NCBI GenBank assembly: GCA_021521415.1
Contig: JAIQDT010007660.1
Coordinates: 1 to 64,000 of the forward strand
Reading direction: 5' to 3'
From: Bidens hawaiensis
Lineage: Eukaryota; Streptophyta; Magnoliopsida; Asterales; Asteraceae
DNA length: 64,000 bases
The translations under genes were made by a program, and so were the position numbers. Positions 33,962 to 44,172 of the stretch are shown in pieces. Below the pieces are notes generated by a model. That model was not told where the DNA came from. It was given only the letters and a program-made list of their open reading frames with translations, and made no database searches. Position 1 is the stretch's first letter. Each line of letters opens with the position of its first letter.

Positions 33962-34570
33962 CTAGTATTTTACCGGCCAGCGCGTTGCGTCGGGGCATGT
34001 CCGTTAAACCCGAGCAGTGGTGAAACCCAAGCGTTGAGTCGGTAAGTCTACACGAATTCGGTCGGTTTCGGTTAAGTGCATTATTGTACATGTACTAAGA
34101 CCAAAATTTTCGACGTTTATTTGGTCGGTAAACCTAGTCAGTGGTAAAACCCAAGCGTTGTCGGTCCTGCCATTGAGGCGGTAATTTGACCCGAATTCAG
34201 TCGATTTCGATTACATTCGTTACGGTATAAGAACTAAAATAAGGGTGGAAAATAAAAATCGAGGTGGACCAGTAGGTTTCGGTTACTTTTATTATGGTGC
34301 CAGAGCTAAGAAACGGGAAAAATATATTAAAGAAAAGGAGGTGGACCAATTAGGTGGTGTCGGTTGATAAACTCAGTCGTTGGTAAAACCGTAGCGTTGT
34401 CGATTGCGGACGTTGAGGCTATAAATCTACGCGAATTTGATTGGTTTCCGTATATTCATTATGATAACAAAACTAAAACAAAAGATAAGACAAAATAAAA
34501 TCAATCACCAATATGGTGCCGCTTGACCCAATCAAGACTTGGCGGCACCAAACTTTCTAATTGTTATAGA
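33962..34570 (-). mobile_element. Non-autonomous Helitron
   Basis: On the minus strand it starts TCTATAACAATTAGAAAG after A and ends with a GC-rich hairpin region (CCGACGCAACGCGCTGGCCGG) and TAAAATACTAG before T. Inside, a block containing GGTAAAACCCAAGCGTTG and a TTCGGTCGGTTTCGG-like phrase is repeated about three times with drift. It has no Rep/helicase sequence. Confidence 0.6.
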
Positions 34571-34973
34571 TAATAATTTCTGAAGTCAAGAAAAAGTCTT
34601 TACATTTACATTGGACTCCTATAAATACCCAAGCTTCCGACAATTGAGAAATGAGATACTCCCAAATTAGAGTAAAACTATTACAACTAAACTGGTAAAG
34701 AAACTCCTAAATTACAATAAACCGATTTGTACTACACTTATATTTGACTTGGATATGTTTATTTCTAGTTTTTCTTTTCAATATCTTCTCTAACTTCCTT
34801 TGTGTCTACGCGCGATACCCTACTAGAACCATTTGATCTGGATATGAACGAGTATAAATGTCTAGACCTAATAAACAACAACTTAGCAAGAAATTCAACA
34901 GGTAAATCTAGTTCGGGAAATAACAACTTAGTAAAAAATTGCACGTTTATTTCATTGATTCTAAAGTTTCAGA
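34571..34973. other. Spacer ending at the copia insertion site
   Basis: There is no gene. The last five bases TCAGA (34969-34973) are the left target-site copy of the LTR element that follows. Confidence 0.6.
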
Positions 34974-35336
34974 TGTAAAACTTGGTGCAATACCAAATTG
35001 AAGAACCCGAATGGTTAATATGAAAAGTATAAGGGTGGTACGGAAGATCTCAAGGGGCGGTTTGGTGGAGATCAAAAGTTTATGGACCAAGTTGAATAAC
35101 TTGGTGTCATAGTTATATTTTATTTATTATTAAATAAAGTAGAAGTCTAGTATGATTATTGTTTCCTAGTTTGAGTAGGACTAGAATTATGGGTGTTATA
35201 TAAACCCATCAAAAGGTTTATTTTTAGTGTGGTAGAAAATATTTTGTTCTTGTTTCTAATTAATGAAAAGAGTCGCATAAACGTTTTATGCAATATCGTC
35301 TTTGGTGTTCTTGATTTACTAGTCTAAGGTTTAACA
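34974..35336 (+). repeat. 5' LTR
   Basis: A 363-bp left LTR, TG...CA. TATATAAACCCATC near 35200 is a candidate promoter TATA box, and ATTAATGAAAAGAG lies downstream. It differs from the right LTR by scattered substitutions and a few one-base indels. Confidence 0.9.
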
Positions 35337-35338
35337 AG

Positions 35339-35351
35339 TGGTATTAGAGCC
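35339..35351 (+). other. Primer-binding site (initiator-Met tRNA)
   Basis: TGGTATTAGAGCC lies two bases after the 5' LTR. It matches the TGGTATCAGAGCC complement of the plant initiator methionine tRNA 3' end with one substitution, the normal primer for copia elements. Confidence 0.9.
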
Positions 35352-35955
35352 TAACGATTTAGGCTCGTTTTCTAACCGGTGGCAAGTCTTGATTGAATTG
35401 GTAGTTTCCGATCAAAGACATAAGAAGCCAAGAAACCTATCGCGGGAAAGATACGGCTCAAGTCCGCTACGAAGAAAAAAAATCTGAGGCTACTTAAAGA
35501 TCGATTGAGAGCCATCCGCGAGTACGTCGTATCCAGAAGCGAGGAAAGCAAGTAAAGGTAGTAGAGAAAGATTAATTGGTTTGTTTGTATGTTCGATCGA
35601 GTAGAGGTGCCGTTGGAAAATAATATTGCTGCCGCCACAAGTATATTCAATTGCAATTATCAAGTTAAGTTTGCAATTTCAAATTTCTTCTAGGGAATTG
35701 TGATTAAGTTCAAAAGTCAACTTATGATAGACATGCTATTCCCTGAATGAGCAAAAGTGGATGGAATTAGAGTGCAAGCAGGTTGCGGAAGAAAATAAAA
35801 GGCAAAAAGGCATAAAGGAGTCTTAATTGTTAAAACAACATAGCATCTCAAATTGTGTTTCGTGAGATATTATATCCAGCTACACCATCAATTGATTTTA
35901 TCAAGTGAAGAATCCGATCGGAGTGACCTGATCCCAGTTCAAAGAATCCAAAACA

Positions 35956-36915
35956 ATGATAGAATTTCAAGTCGTAGGAAGAATGAAGAAACTGAATCAA
36001 AACAACTACAAGCAATGGTCGGCATGCATCAAATCATATCTTCAAGATCAAGATCTTTGGCAGGTAACGAACAGTACCGAGTCGAGACAACCCGCGAACG
36101 ATATTAACGATAGTATCGGGAAGTGGCAGGTGAAAGCGGGTCGGGCGATGTTTATCATTAAGACAACGGTTGATGATGATGTTTTTGATCACATTCAAGA
36201 ACTCGAATACCCAAAGCAAGCGTGGGATACGCTGGAGACCTTGTTCTTGAAGAAAAACGATGCTCGATTGCAATTAGTCGAAGGTGAGTTGATGATGGTT
36301 TCTCAAGGGGATCTTCCGATCACACAATATTTTCGTAAGGTGAAGAATCTATGTCGCAAGATTGGAGAACTCGATCCACAATCTCGGTTAGTGATGCTCA
36401 TATGAAGCGGATACTCATCCACAGTTTAACGCCAGAGTATCGTAGCTTCGTTACCGCAATCCAAGGGTGGGCGACCCAATCGAGTATAACCGCGTTCGGA
36501 ATTATTCTTGCTGGTCAAGAAGCCTTATCAAAACAGTTAGCCAGTGTGTCGGTTAAAAGCGAGAGCAAAGCCTTGTATGTCGGAAGGAAGGAGAAGCATC
36601 GGTTCAACAAAAATAAGAACCGTTATGGCGATAAGGCAAGAGTAAGTACTGGGAGAACGAGAAATGTGAACGACCGAAGAAGAAAGAATGGAACAGAAAG
36701 AGTCGAGTTGAAAACTCTAAAGAAGATTCATCGGATGAAGACAACCGAGACAAGGAATGAAGGTACCAACCAAAGCAGTTTCCTTTTAAGTGCCATAACT
36801 GTGGACAAAAAGGGCATTTGGCAAAATACTGTCAAGAACCTAAGGATGAAGGTAATGCAGTTGTTGTTAAAGAAGAAGAACTATGGGATGTGGAGGCTAA
36901 TATGGCCGAGGTTTA
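35956..36915 (+). pseudogene. Copia gag polyprotein, frameshifted
   Basis: The start at 35956 gives a copia gag N-terminus (LNQNNYKQWSACIKSYLQDQ), then YPKQAWDTLETLF and ITQYFRKVKNLC, the usual gag-polypeptide (UBN2-type) core. The frame breaks near 36390; the next frame continues with ILIHSLTPEYRSFVTAIQGW to about 36680. A third frame holds a CCHC zinc knuckle, CHNCGQKGHLAKYC (36791-36832), ending in a stop at 36914-36916. Gag forms the particle and binds RNA. Two or more frameshifts make it inactive. No protease motif follows. Confidence 0.8.
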
Positions 36916-36951
36916 GAAAAATTACACAGTTGATACTGAATTCAATAGTTC

Positions 36952-37030
36952 ATAGAATGAAATGCTTTTATGAACTTTATTCATAGAATGAAATGCTTTT
37001 ATGAACTTTATTCATAGAATGAAATGCTTA
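36952..37030. repeat. 31-bp tandem repeat, about 2.6 copies
   Basis: CATAGAATGAAATGCTTTTA plus TGAACTTTATT repeats directly after the gag remnant, at the point where copia sequence gives way to the antisense insert. Confidence 0.85.
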
Positions 37031-37171
37031 AATAGTTCAAATTGAAATCACCAGATGTCGCGAATAACTAAAGAGTCGATACAAAGCAATAAGGAAAAGA
37101 TAAGATAACTTAAGATAGGAAAAAAAAAATCTTCAGAGTCTTCAAGCATCTTCAGTTACGGTAGAGGCGAT

Positions 37172-38060
37172 TCACTTGACTTGGAGCACCTGAGATAGTT
37201 GGATCCATAATAACTCGAGAAGCTGTTGCATGTGGATTGGGAAGGGTTTGGGAAGGGTTTGGGTAGGTTGAGCTTGAAAAGACGATACTAGTGAAGCTTG
37301 GGTGGTGAAGGCTTGGTAAACTTGAACTTGCGGATTTTGATAAGGTAAAGCTAAGTAGGAGGGATCTTGGTTAACAGGAAGAGTTTGGAGAATGTAGGAG
37401 TTATGGGTTTGGACTTGATAAGCATTGGTGGTGTAGTAGGGTGCAGTTCTATCTTGAGTTTGGTGAACACGGGTTCGGTGAGGGCACATATTGCGAACAT
37501 GACTAGGATCTCCACAATGGTAGCAAGCACGGTTAGTAGGGGGTTTAGGAGTAGATGGTGGACAACAAACATCAGCAAGGCGGCCATAATGATTGCATTG
37601 GGTGCATAGGCGGCACAAGGATTGGGTCGGATGATGATAGTTACAAGTAGAGCATAACGGGAAAGGTCCGATATAGGGTTTCTTGTTAGGAGCATTGGAG
37701 GGTAAAGGGTTGGTTTGGTTAGCAGAGTTGAACTTACGTTTGTGACGAGAAGAGTTGTCATTGCGCGAAGTGGGTTTGGGTTCATCATTAGTTGAGGATT
37801 TGGCTTTGGAGTTTTCAGAGGTAGGGTTAAAGTCCGTGCGAGGTAGGGTTCCATCTTCAACAGGGTCATCGGGACGTGAGGCAGCAAGAGCAATAGCTTC
37901 CTTGAATTCCTCCCATGGCATACTCATAGCAATCCCAAGAATAGCAGCAGCAATCTCATACCCGTGATCCTAGCAGTCAAACGGTGATCACGGGTAGCCG
38001 ACGGACGATGTTGATTACGATTATGATTTCCTAAGAAAGACATCCTACGAGAACCAAGGA
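37172..38060 (-). pseudogene. Gypsy-type gag fragment, antisense inside the copia element
   Basis: A 251-codon minus-strand open frame (37927-37172) contains two Cys/His clusters: CSTCNYHHPTQSLCRLCTQC and the CCHC knuckle CYHCGDPSHVRNMC. A Ser/Asn/Lys-rich linker precedes them and a Gln/Pro-rich tail follows. This layout is the C-terminal half of a Ty3/gypsy gag. Upstream, MSFLGNHNRNQHRPSATRDH (from about 38043) looks like the gag start in another frame; the middle of gag is deleted between. No protease or reverse transcriptase follows on the minus strand. It sits in the opposite orientation to the copia gag and was probably acquired as a fragment. Confidence 0.7.
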
Positions 38061-38189
38061 TGGAAAATGTATAAGATGACAGGTGAGTTGTAGGAATAAG
38101 TTGATACGAAATAGTGGGGATGCGTATGTATATGTATATGTATGTATATGAAATAGTACTAGTGAAGACTCGAGGACAAGTCAAGAATT

Positions 38190-38540
38190 AAAATAATATG
38201 TTATGAGTTTGAAGCATTTTAAGTAAATAATGTTTTATAAATTTTCCAAAACTAAAATAACCAAGCATATCAAACGAGTTGACCTCCCATGAGATTTCCA
38301 TGGCAATTTGAATGGCCCAACTAAACAAGCAACATAAAGTTTGTGAATTGGCCTCCCATGAGCGTTCCATGGCAATTTGTTGGCCCAATTCAAATAACGA
38401 GAAATAAACAATTGAGTTGGTCAGCCTATGAGCGTGTACATGACATTTAACTGACCCAACTAATTAACGAATTATTGAATCAATGGAGTTGTTCGGACCA
38501 TGAGCGTTACATGGCATTTAACCGACTCAACTAAATATCG
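38190..38540. repeat. Degenerate tandem repeat, about 70-80 bp unit
   Basis: Four drifting copies share CCATGAGCGTTNCATGGCA and a GGCCCAACT-like tail, at about 38286, 38352, 38427 and 38500. CATGG palindromes recur in each. It lies upstream (in minus orientation) of the gypsy gag fragment, as expected of gypsy LTR or leader repeats. Confidence 0.75.
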
Positions 38541-38698
38541 AATCAACGAATCAAATATAAATTGTTGGTGTATCTCGGGAACCACCCCGGACGATACGTT
38601 CCAACCCAAAAATCATCTATTTAGTATTAATTATAATATATTATATACAGTTAAAACAAGCTTAAATATCAAAATAAAAAATAAAACCAAAAAATTAT

Positions 38699-38778
38699 GG
38701 CCGGCCGGATTCGAACCTGCGACCTTGGACGTCCAGAAACTTAGTACACACACCCTAGCCAACTGGGCTAGGGTGTTA
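38699..38778 (-). other. tRNA-like sequence with pol III boxes A and B
   Basis: On the minus strand, TAGCCCAGTTGG (38759-38770) fits the box A consensus and GGTTCGAATCC (38707-38717) fits box B exactly. The spacing is longer than in an ordinary tRNA without a variable arm. CCCTAGC and GCTAGGG pair perfectly around box A, making an over-long D-arm-like hairpin, and no convincing anticodon arm or 5'/3' acceptor pairing is visible. It is best seen as a tRNA-derived SINE head or decayed tRNA, not a working tRNA gene. Confidence 0.55.
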
Positions 38779-38819
38779 GCTGGTTATAGAATGAAAACAA
38801 ACTGATATATACAGAAACA

Positions 38820-40050
38820 AGTTATCCCCAATTTGATTATAAAACCCTAAATGTTCAATCGATTGATCCGTTCATAATTCATTCAATTAATGTTAGGGTT
38901 AAGATTATACGATGTTAGGCGAACACAATGCATCTTCAAATTACCTGATTTGATTTTATAACGCAACTTAAATTGAATCACGACAGGCCGGCGACGAGGA
39001 TGAAAGAACGAGCAAAATTAGACATCGATAATACGATTAACCATAGGGTTCCTGATGTCGCTGGTCTTAGGTAGTTACATACACGTTTAATTGAATTTTG
39101 ATAAACCCTACGTTATAGAATTAGTTTTAGGTTAAGTCGGTTCATAATATTTTGATTATACACAATTATTGATCTTGTTTCCTATTTATTGATGTTGTTT
39201 AGGCCGATATTGGCAAGAAGGATCACAAACATGATTCGATTCTTAATTTAGAATGTCAATTGAGGCTCAAGTAACTAAGCGGGTCACGGTGTACGGGTAT
39301 ACGGGTCATGGATACGGGTCTGGGTAACTGGACCATAAGATAATATGTATAATTTGCAAGTTAGCCCCTAGAGATTTGATATGGAAACAATAAAGGATAA
39401 GAATTAGTTTTGGGCTAAAAATGTGTATTTTCTAAAGTTTAAACATAAGTATTCAGATGATTATAAATTGTAAAAGGATTTCTCGATAAGCGTGATACTT
39501 TTATTATTAAAATTTTCCGAATGTAAAACGGGTCGAGTAACGGGTATAAGTCGTATGTGGAAAACCAGAGTTTTTACAGTAACCGAACATGACGAGAAAG
39601 AAACCGTGTTGAATGAAGTGCACGAGGAGATAGTTCCGTCTCATGTTACGGGTTGCATGGTGGAACAGAAAGCGTTCAAGATCAACAGACCAACAAAGTT
39701 GAAGTTGGAGTTTGCATGAGGTTCATGCATAGTTCGGGCGATCCAAATGAACAATCGAATGAAAGAGTTAAGTTCGAGAGAGAGAGAGAGAGCATGCATC
39801 AAGTGAAGATTGAAGAATTGCTTTGAGTACCATGATAGTTGGTCATGAAGTTGAGAAAACAAAAGTCGTTTCCTATCTGAAATCAAGTGACGCAGTTTTA
39901 AACAATGGTAATCTCGAAACAAGCTCAGTTGTAACCAAGAAAAAGAAACTTGCAGGTAGTGTGATGAAGTTGAACCCAAGAATAAAGGTCAAGGAGGTTC
40001 GAGCTTTACAAGGTGTGAAGGATCTTGGAGGAACAATGGTAGTTGGTATT
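38820..40050 (+). other. 3' interior of the copia element, no recognised domain
   Basis: No pol motifs are visible. Two open stretches (39492-39719 and 39823-40104) are of unknown origin. The second, rich in Lys/Val (VTKKKKLAGSVMKLNPRIKV), runs over the purine tract into the 3' LTR. It could be a relic of an extra 3' gene or simply chance. Confidence 0.4.
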
Positions 40051-40059
40051 GAGAGGGAG
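40051..40059 (+). other. Polypurine tract
   Basis: GAGAGGGAG lies immediately before the 3' LTR, where plus-strand DNA synthesis is primed in LTR elements. Confidence 0.85.
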
Positions 40060-40423
40060 TGTAAAACTTGGTGCAATAACAATTTGAAGGACCTGAATGG
40101 TTAATATGAAAAGTATAAGGGTGGTACGGAAGATCTCAAGGGGCGGTTTGGTGGAGATCAAAAGTTCATGAACCAAGTTGATTAACTTAGTGTCATAGTT
40201 ATATTTTATTTATTATTAAATAAAATATAAGTCTAGTATGATTATTATTTCCTAGTTTAAGTATGATTAGAATTATGGGTGCTATATAAACCCATCAAAA
40301 GGTTTATTTTTAGTGTGGTAGAAATTATTTTGTTCTTGTTTCTTATTAATGAAAAGAGTCGCATAAACGGTTTTATGTAATATCGTCTTTGGTGTTCTTG
40401 ATTCACTTGTCTAAGGTTTAACA
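40060..40423 (+). repeat. 3' LTR
   Basis: A 364-bp right LTR matching 34974-35336, followed directly by the second TCAGA target copy. Confidence 0.9.
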
Positions 40424-40978
40424 TCAGACCCAAGCACTGATTGGGTCCTTGAACAAAGTGACCTCCAAAGTTTTAGCAAATAGGATCAAAGCGGTGATTG
40501 GCTCGGCAATTCCAGAGACTCAATCAGCTTTCTTAAAGGGGCAGAATATCATTCACGGGCCGTTACTAATCAATGAAGTGCTTTATATGGCTAAAAAGAT
40601 TATTCACTCACTTTGTTAAAGACCCAATCAGTGGGTTGTTTTACTTTTATATTTGTGTTCGAGAAGGCTTACGAACATATCAGCTGGGAGAGTGGGGAGT
40701 TTTCAGACTCGGTTTAGCATCAAATGAATTTCCCAGAGAATGGCGCAGGTGGGTTCGCCGGGTCTTGTGAAAAGAGGATATTTCATGGAATCCAAAATCC
40801 TAATAACAACCTGATTATTTCGCACTTATTTTATGCAGGCGATGCTCTCGTTAATGGGAAATAGTCACGCTAGAATGTTCTGATCTAGGCCATCTGTTAC
40901 GGTGTTTCGACCTAGTCTCAAGTCTAAAAATCAGCTTTAATAAGTCTGATAATTATGGTATTAAGGTGGAGCGGGATG

Positions 40979-42121
40979 CAATGGCGGATGCACCATACGA
41001 GGAGGGGTAGCCTCCGCTACCCCTCAACGTTTTACCGGTAGTGTAAAAATTTTTTTTTTTGTCGGTTTTCATGTTTCGTTACCTCTGAACAAAAAATAAC
41101 GTTACCCTTATATATTTTAAGCCCAACCAATTTAATACCTAAACCCAACAAAAGCCCAAGCCCAAACCAAAAAACCCAATAACCCAAATAATACAATAAA
41201 AAAAAGAAGCAGACTACTCTGCTCAGCCTCTGAACCTCACGACACTGTAACCAGCCACCACGGCTCCACCTCCAGCCACCTACCTCCAGTCCGCTACCTG
41301 CCGCCAGTCCGCCACTAGCCACTCCATCTCCGGCCTCTCCATCTTTTTGGTAAGATTTATTGCATTTAGGGATTTAGGGGTAAATTTAAATTGGAATTAA
41401 TTTGGGATTTTGGGTTTATGTTTAAATTGGAATTGATTAGGTATTTAGGGTTATGCTTAAATTTGAATTAATTAGGGATTTAGCTTTTAGTTTTATGTGT
41501 AAATTGGAATTGATATTAGGTTTTTGGTGCAAATCTTGTTTTGGGAACTTTGAAGATGAGTAAACAACTTATTAGCAACCTTTTTAAACGTCAAAGTAAA
41601 GAAAACGATGACATCGGTTCATCACCAAATTTAAATATTCCAACTTCAAGTTCAAACATGTGCGACTCTTTTGTTTTCTTATTTAATTAAATATTGTGTT
41701 TATCAATATTTTTGTTGAGTAAACTTTAAAACTACTCATTAACAATATATGTTTAATCTGATCGAAAGATATAAATAAAATCATTGTATTAGTAAGTTAA
41801 TAAGTTTGAATAATTTTACAATATCATTAAGCAAACAAGTTTAGGTTATTTTGATGCGCCCACTATAAACCAACTTGTTTTAACCCGCTATTTCAAATGG
41901 GTTAATCGGGCGCCGGCACACTTGTAACACGAAGCCAATCCCGGGATGCGCCAAACGCGTAACCAGACATATGCACGAGCAAAACACGCTATTGGGCTCC
42001 GCTATGCGCGAAACGCGTAATCATGCACCGTAAATGCGAAACCGTAAAAAAAATTTCTTAATGCACGGTTAAAAAATTTTTTGTACGCTACCACTTCAAT
42101 TAGTTTCTAGATCCACCACTG
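40979..42121 (+). mobile_element. hAT-type DNA transposon with 8-bp TSD
   Basis: The ends CAATGGCGGATGC and, inverted, CAGTGGTGGATC are imperfect terminal inverted repeats of the plant hAT type. The 8-bp target duplication GCGGGATG is perfect (40971-40978, 42122-42129), diagnostic for hAT. The interior has the start of a transposase-like frame at 41556 and a poly-T tract at 41049. At 1143 bp it is internally deleted and non-autonomous. Confidence 0.85.
41556..41690 (+). pseudogene. hAT transposase N-terminal remnant
   Basis: A 44-codon frame starts MSKQLISNLFKRQSKENDD. The opening with a KRQ motif and acidic/serine tail resembles the N-terminus of zinc-finger-MYM-type hAT transposases (family pattern ...FFKRK/R). 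It stops early in AT-rich sequence and no catalytic region follows, so it is a remnant. Confidence 0.45.
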
Positions 42122-42175
42122 GCGGGATGATATTGATTCGGTGCGGGTTCCCTTTTGCTATAGCTTTAAAAATAA

Positions 42176-43555
42176 AAATTAAATTTTAAAAAAATTGCAC
42201 GTTAAAGTCATTGATGTTCCCGAGTTAACTTAACGAAAGAAAAGAAAGGAAAGGAACACCATATCTCTTTTCCTTTCCTTTCCATCCAATTCTTTCCATA
42301 TTGGAAAGAAAACTTTCACTCTTTAAAACCTTACATTTTCACCTATTTTTCTTTCCTTTCCCCCCTTAAATGAAAGGGATTTTTAAATATATTCTCTCAT
42401 TAAGCCCTCTTAATTACATATTTTCCCAATGTTAAAATCCTAATTACATATTTCCCCTTTTAGCATGCAATTACTCCTTTACCCTTATTATGTGACAAAA
42501 TTTGTTCATATGCCACCCATGTAAATAAGTCTTTAAGTAGTTCATTAAAAATAAATTAGTCATTTTTTTAGTTAATTTTAATGAAATGGGAAAATATGTA
42601 ATATATGTGGTTTAGGGAGGGAAAATATGTAATTGATTTTTAAGAGTTGGGTAAATATGTAATAAAGGAATTTAAGAAGGGGATATATGTAAATACCCCT
42701 AAATGAAACTTGGGAATACTAAAGTTTTCAACTTTTCATTCCTTTCTTTCTAAAAAAAAATCTTAAGAATACACCCACCTACATTTTTCCATTCATTTCT
42801 TTTCTTTTTTTTTTTTAAATGGAACTCGGAAACACAGAAACTGACTATAGCTTTCAATTCAATCGATTTGCTTAATTGGCAAATAATTGTGCCAATAATT
42901 ATGTTTATGCCGGTGGGTAGGTGGCCTTTACCAGACCGGGCTAACATCACATCATTTTAAGCCCACGTGAGTAAAGTTCCATGGCTGAAAATGCATATAT
43001 AAAGCTGGATGGTTTACAAAATTGATAGTTGAAAAATGAAAACCAGCTGTTCTTGCCACGTATACAATTACCTGCTCCACGTACATGTTGAATTCGATCA
43101 CCACTTTAATGCTTTTGACTAAACATATATTATGATCGACCCCAGCTTACCTGCCAGTGTTCGAGCTGTACTGTATTTAAGAACTGAAAACAAAAATTAA
43201 GAAAAAATAGAAATATAGTTACATTTAGGGTAAGAATGTGTTTGGCCAAAATTGGCCTGATACCGCGAACGCGGCCCTCGCAAGCATGTATGCAGTATGC
43301 ATGCAGGAGCCGCGTGTACCGCCTTTGACTTCGAAAATTTTAAACTGTGGTTGCTAGCCTTCGCAAGAGGGTGGTATCGAGGCAGTGCAATGACTTTTGA
43401 CGATGTAGAAAAAGATCGGCCGACTATTATTTGGATGTTTAAACTCACAACGGCTATCACTGAGAGGAGTTGGGTGCATGTCTGTTGGATCGGCAAGATT
43501 GAAGTTGGACGGGAGGTGAAAAAGATGAACGACTAGCTAGCGGGAAGGGATGAGT
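42176..43555. other. Spacer with a MITE-like segment
   Basis: From about 42225 (AAAGAAAAGAAAGGAAAGGA) to about 42750 (CATTCCTTTCTTTC) the ends are complementary in a low-complexity way, and the interior repeats AAATATGTAAT, shared with about 705-785. This may be a small MITE, but no TSD was found. Open stretches at 43197-43536 on both strands have no recognisable domain. Confidence 0.35.
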
Positions 43556-43565
43556 TATTTTGGTA

Positions 43566-44162
43566 GGGTCAAAGTTATTCTACAAAGAGACAAAATTAAG
43601 ATGGATGATAAAGATTTATAGCAAAAAAAAAAGAAAAACCCTCAAAATAAAAAAAAAATCATAATTCAAAATTTAATAAAAAACAAAAAGTAAAAACAAA
43701 AAATTGTTTCCACCGTCTTACACGTTAAAAAAAATGTTGATGGAAAGATCATTGTGGCTTCTATTTATCATTATGTTATTTGTTTATGTTTATGATTGAT
43801 TGTTTTTTTTTCTTGACACTGTGTCTTTTTTCTTGAGATTGTGTTATATATTCAACTTTGCGTTATATTTTGTTCGGTATTGTGCTATATTTTGCGATCT
43901 ATTGTGTCTTTTTTTAGTCATCATTGTGTATTTTGTTTATTTTCGTCATTGTGTCTTTTTTTCTCGACACTGTGTCTTTTCATCGTTTTTTTTTCAAATG
44001 GGATTGACGGGGGAAACATTTTAGTTTTTAATTTTTTTGAATTTATATTTTGAGTTATGATTTTTGTATTACTATTTTTAATTTTTTTAGTGATTTTTTG
44101 TATGACCACAAATCCTTCTCACACTTTTCATTTTTTTCTCCCTTTGTATTTTAACTTTTCCC
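43566..44162. mobile_element. Mutator-type foldback MITE with 10-bp TSD
   Basis: The ends GGGTCAAAGTTATTCTAC and inverted GGGAAAAGTTAAAATAC start long imperfect inverted repeats (about 200 bases each: both arms contain CAAATTTAATAAA/ATAACTCAAAATAT-like and GTTTCC-CCGTC blocks). The perfect target duplication TATTTTGGTA (43556-43565, 44163-44172) fits Mutator-like elements (9-11 bp). The loop consists of repeats of CATTGTGTCTTTTTT type. A second copy is at 47981-48598. Confidence 0.75.
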
Positions 44163-44172
44163 TATTTTGGTA

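Larger units (their letters stand above)
34974..40423 (+). mobile_element. Copia-type LTR element, gag only, with antisense gypsy insert
   Basis: Two LTRs (34974-35336 and 40060-40423) begin TGTAAAACTTGGTGCAATA and end CTAAGGTTTAACA; they are closely similar over 364 bp. The target duplication TCAGA is perfect (34969-34973, 40424-40428). A primer-binding site follows the left LTR and a purine tract precedes the right one. The interior holds a decayed copia gag, then no protease, integrase or reverse transcriptase. From about 37040 to 38800 it carries antisense gypsy-like sequence and a tRNA-like piece. It can only have moved with enzymes supplied by another element, or it lost pol afterwards. 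The high LTR similarity argues for a fairly recent insertion. Confidence 0.9.
40424..42175 (+). pseudogene. L1-type LINE reverse transcriptase fragment, interrupted by hAT
   Basis: The plus strand reads LIGSLNKVTSKVLANRIKAV and ETQSAFLKGQNIIHGPLLIN, the classic entry of plant L1 reverse transcriptase (family pattern ISLIG...KVLANR...QSAF.KGRQI.DG). Later pieces in shifted frames (a VFEKAYE-like stretch, then YGIKVERDDIDSVRVPFC) follow; the last is readable only when the hAT element at 40979-42121 and one copy of its target duplication are removed. Stops and frameshifts show it is dead. The left edge coincides with the copia insertion; the 5' part of the LINE is missing from the other side (34900-34973), so the LINE was already truncated there. 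Confidence 0.75.

Noticed and set aside
38699..38778. Functional tRNA gene
   Set aside because: Box A and B fit, but there is no credible acceptor stem, anticodon arm or CCA-side pairing.
43197..43536. Overlapping open frames on both strands (79 and 99 codons)
   Set aside because: No recognisable domain and mutual shadows; insufficient support.
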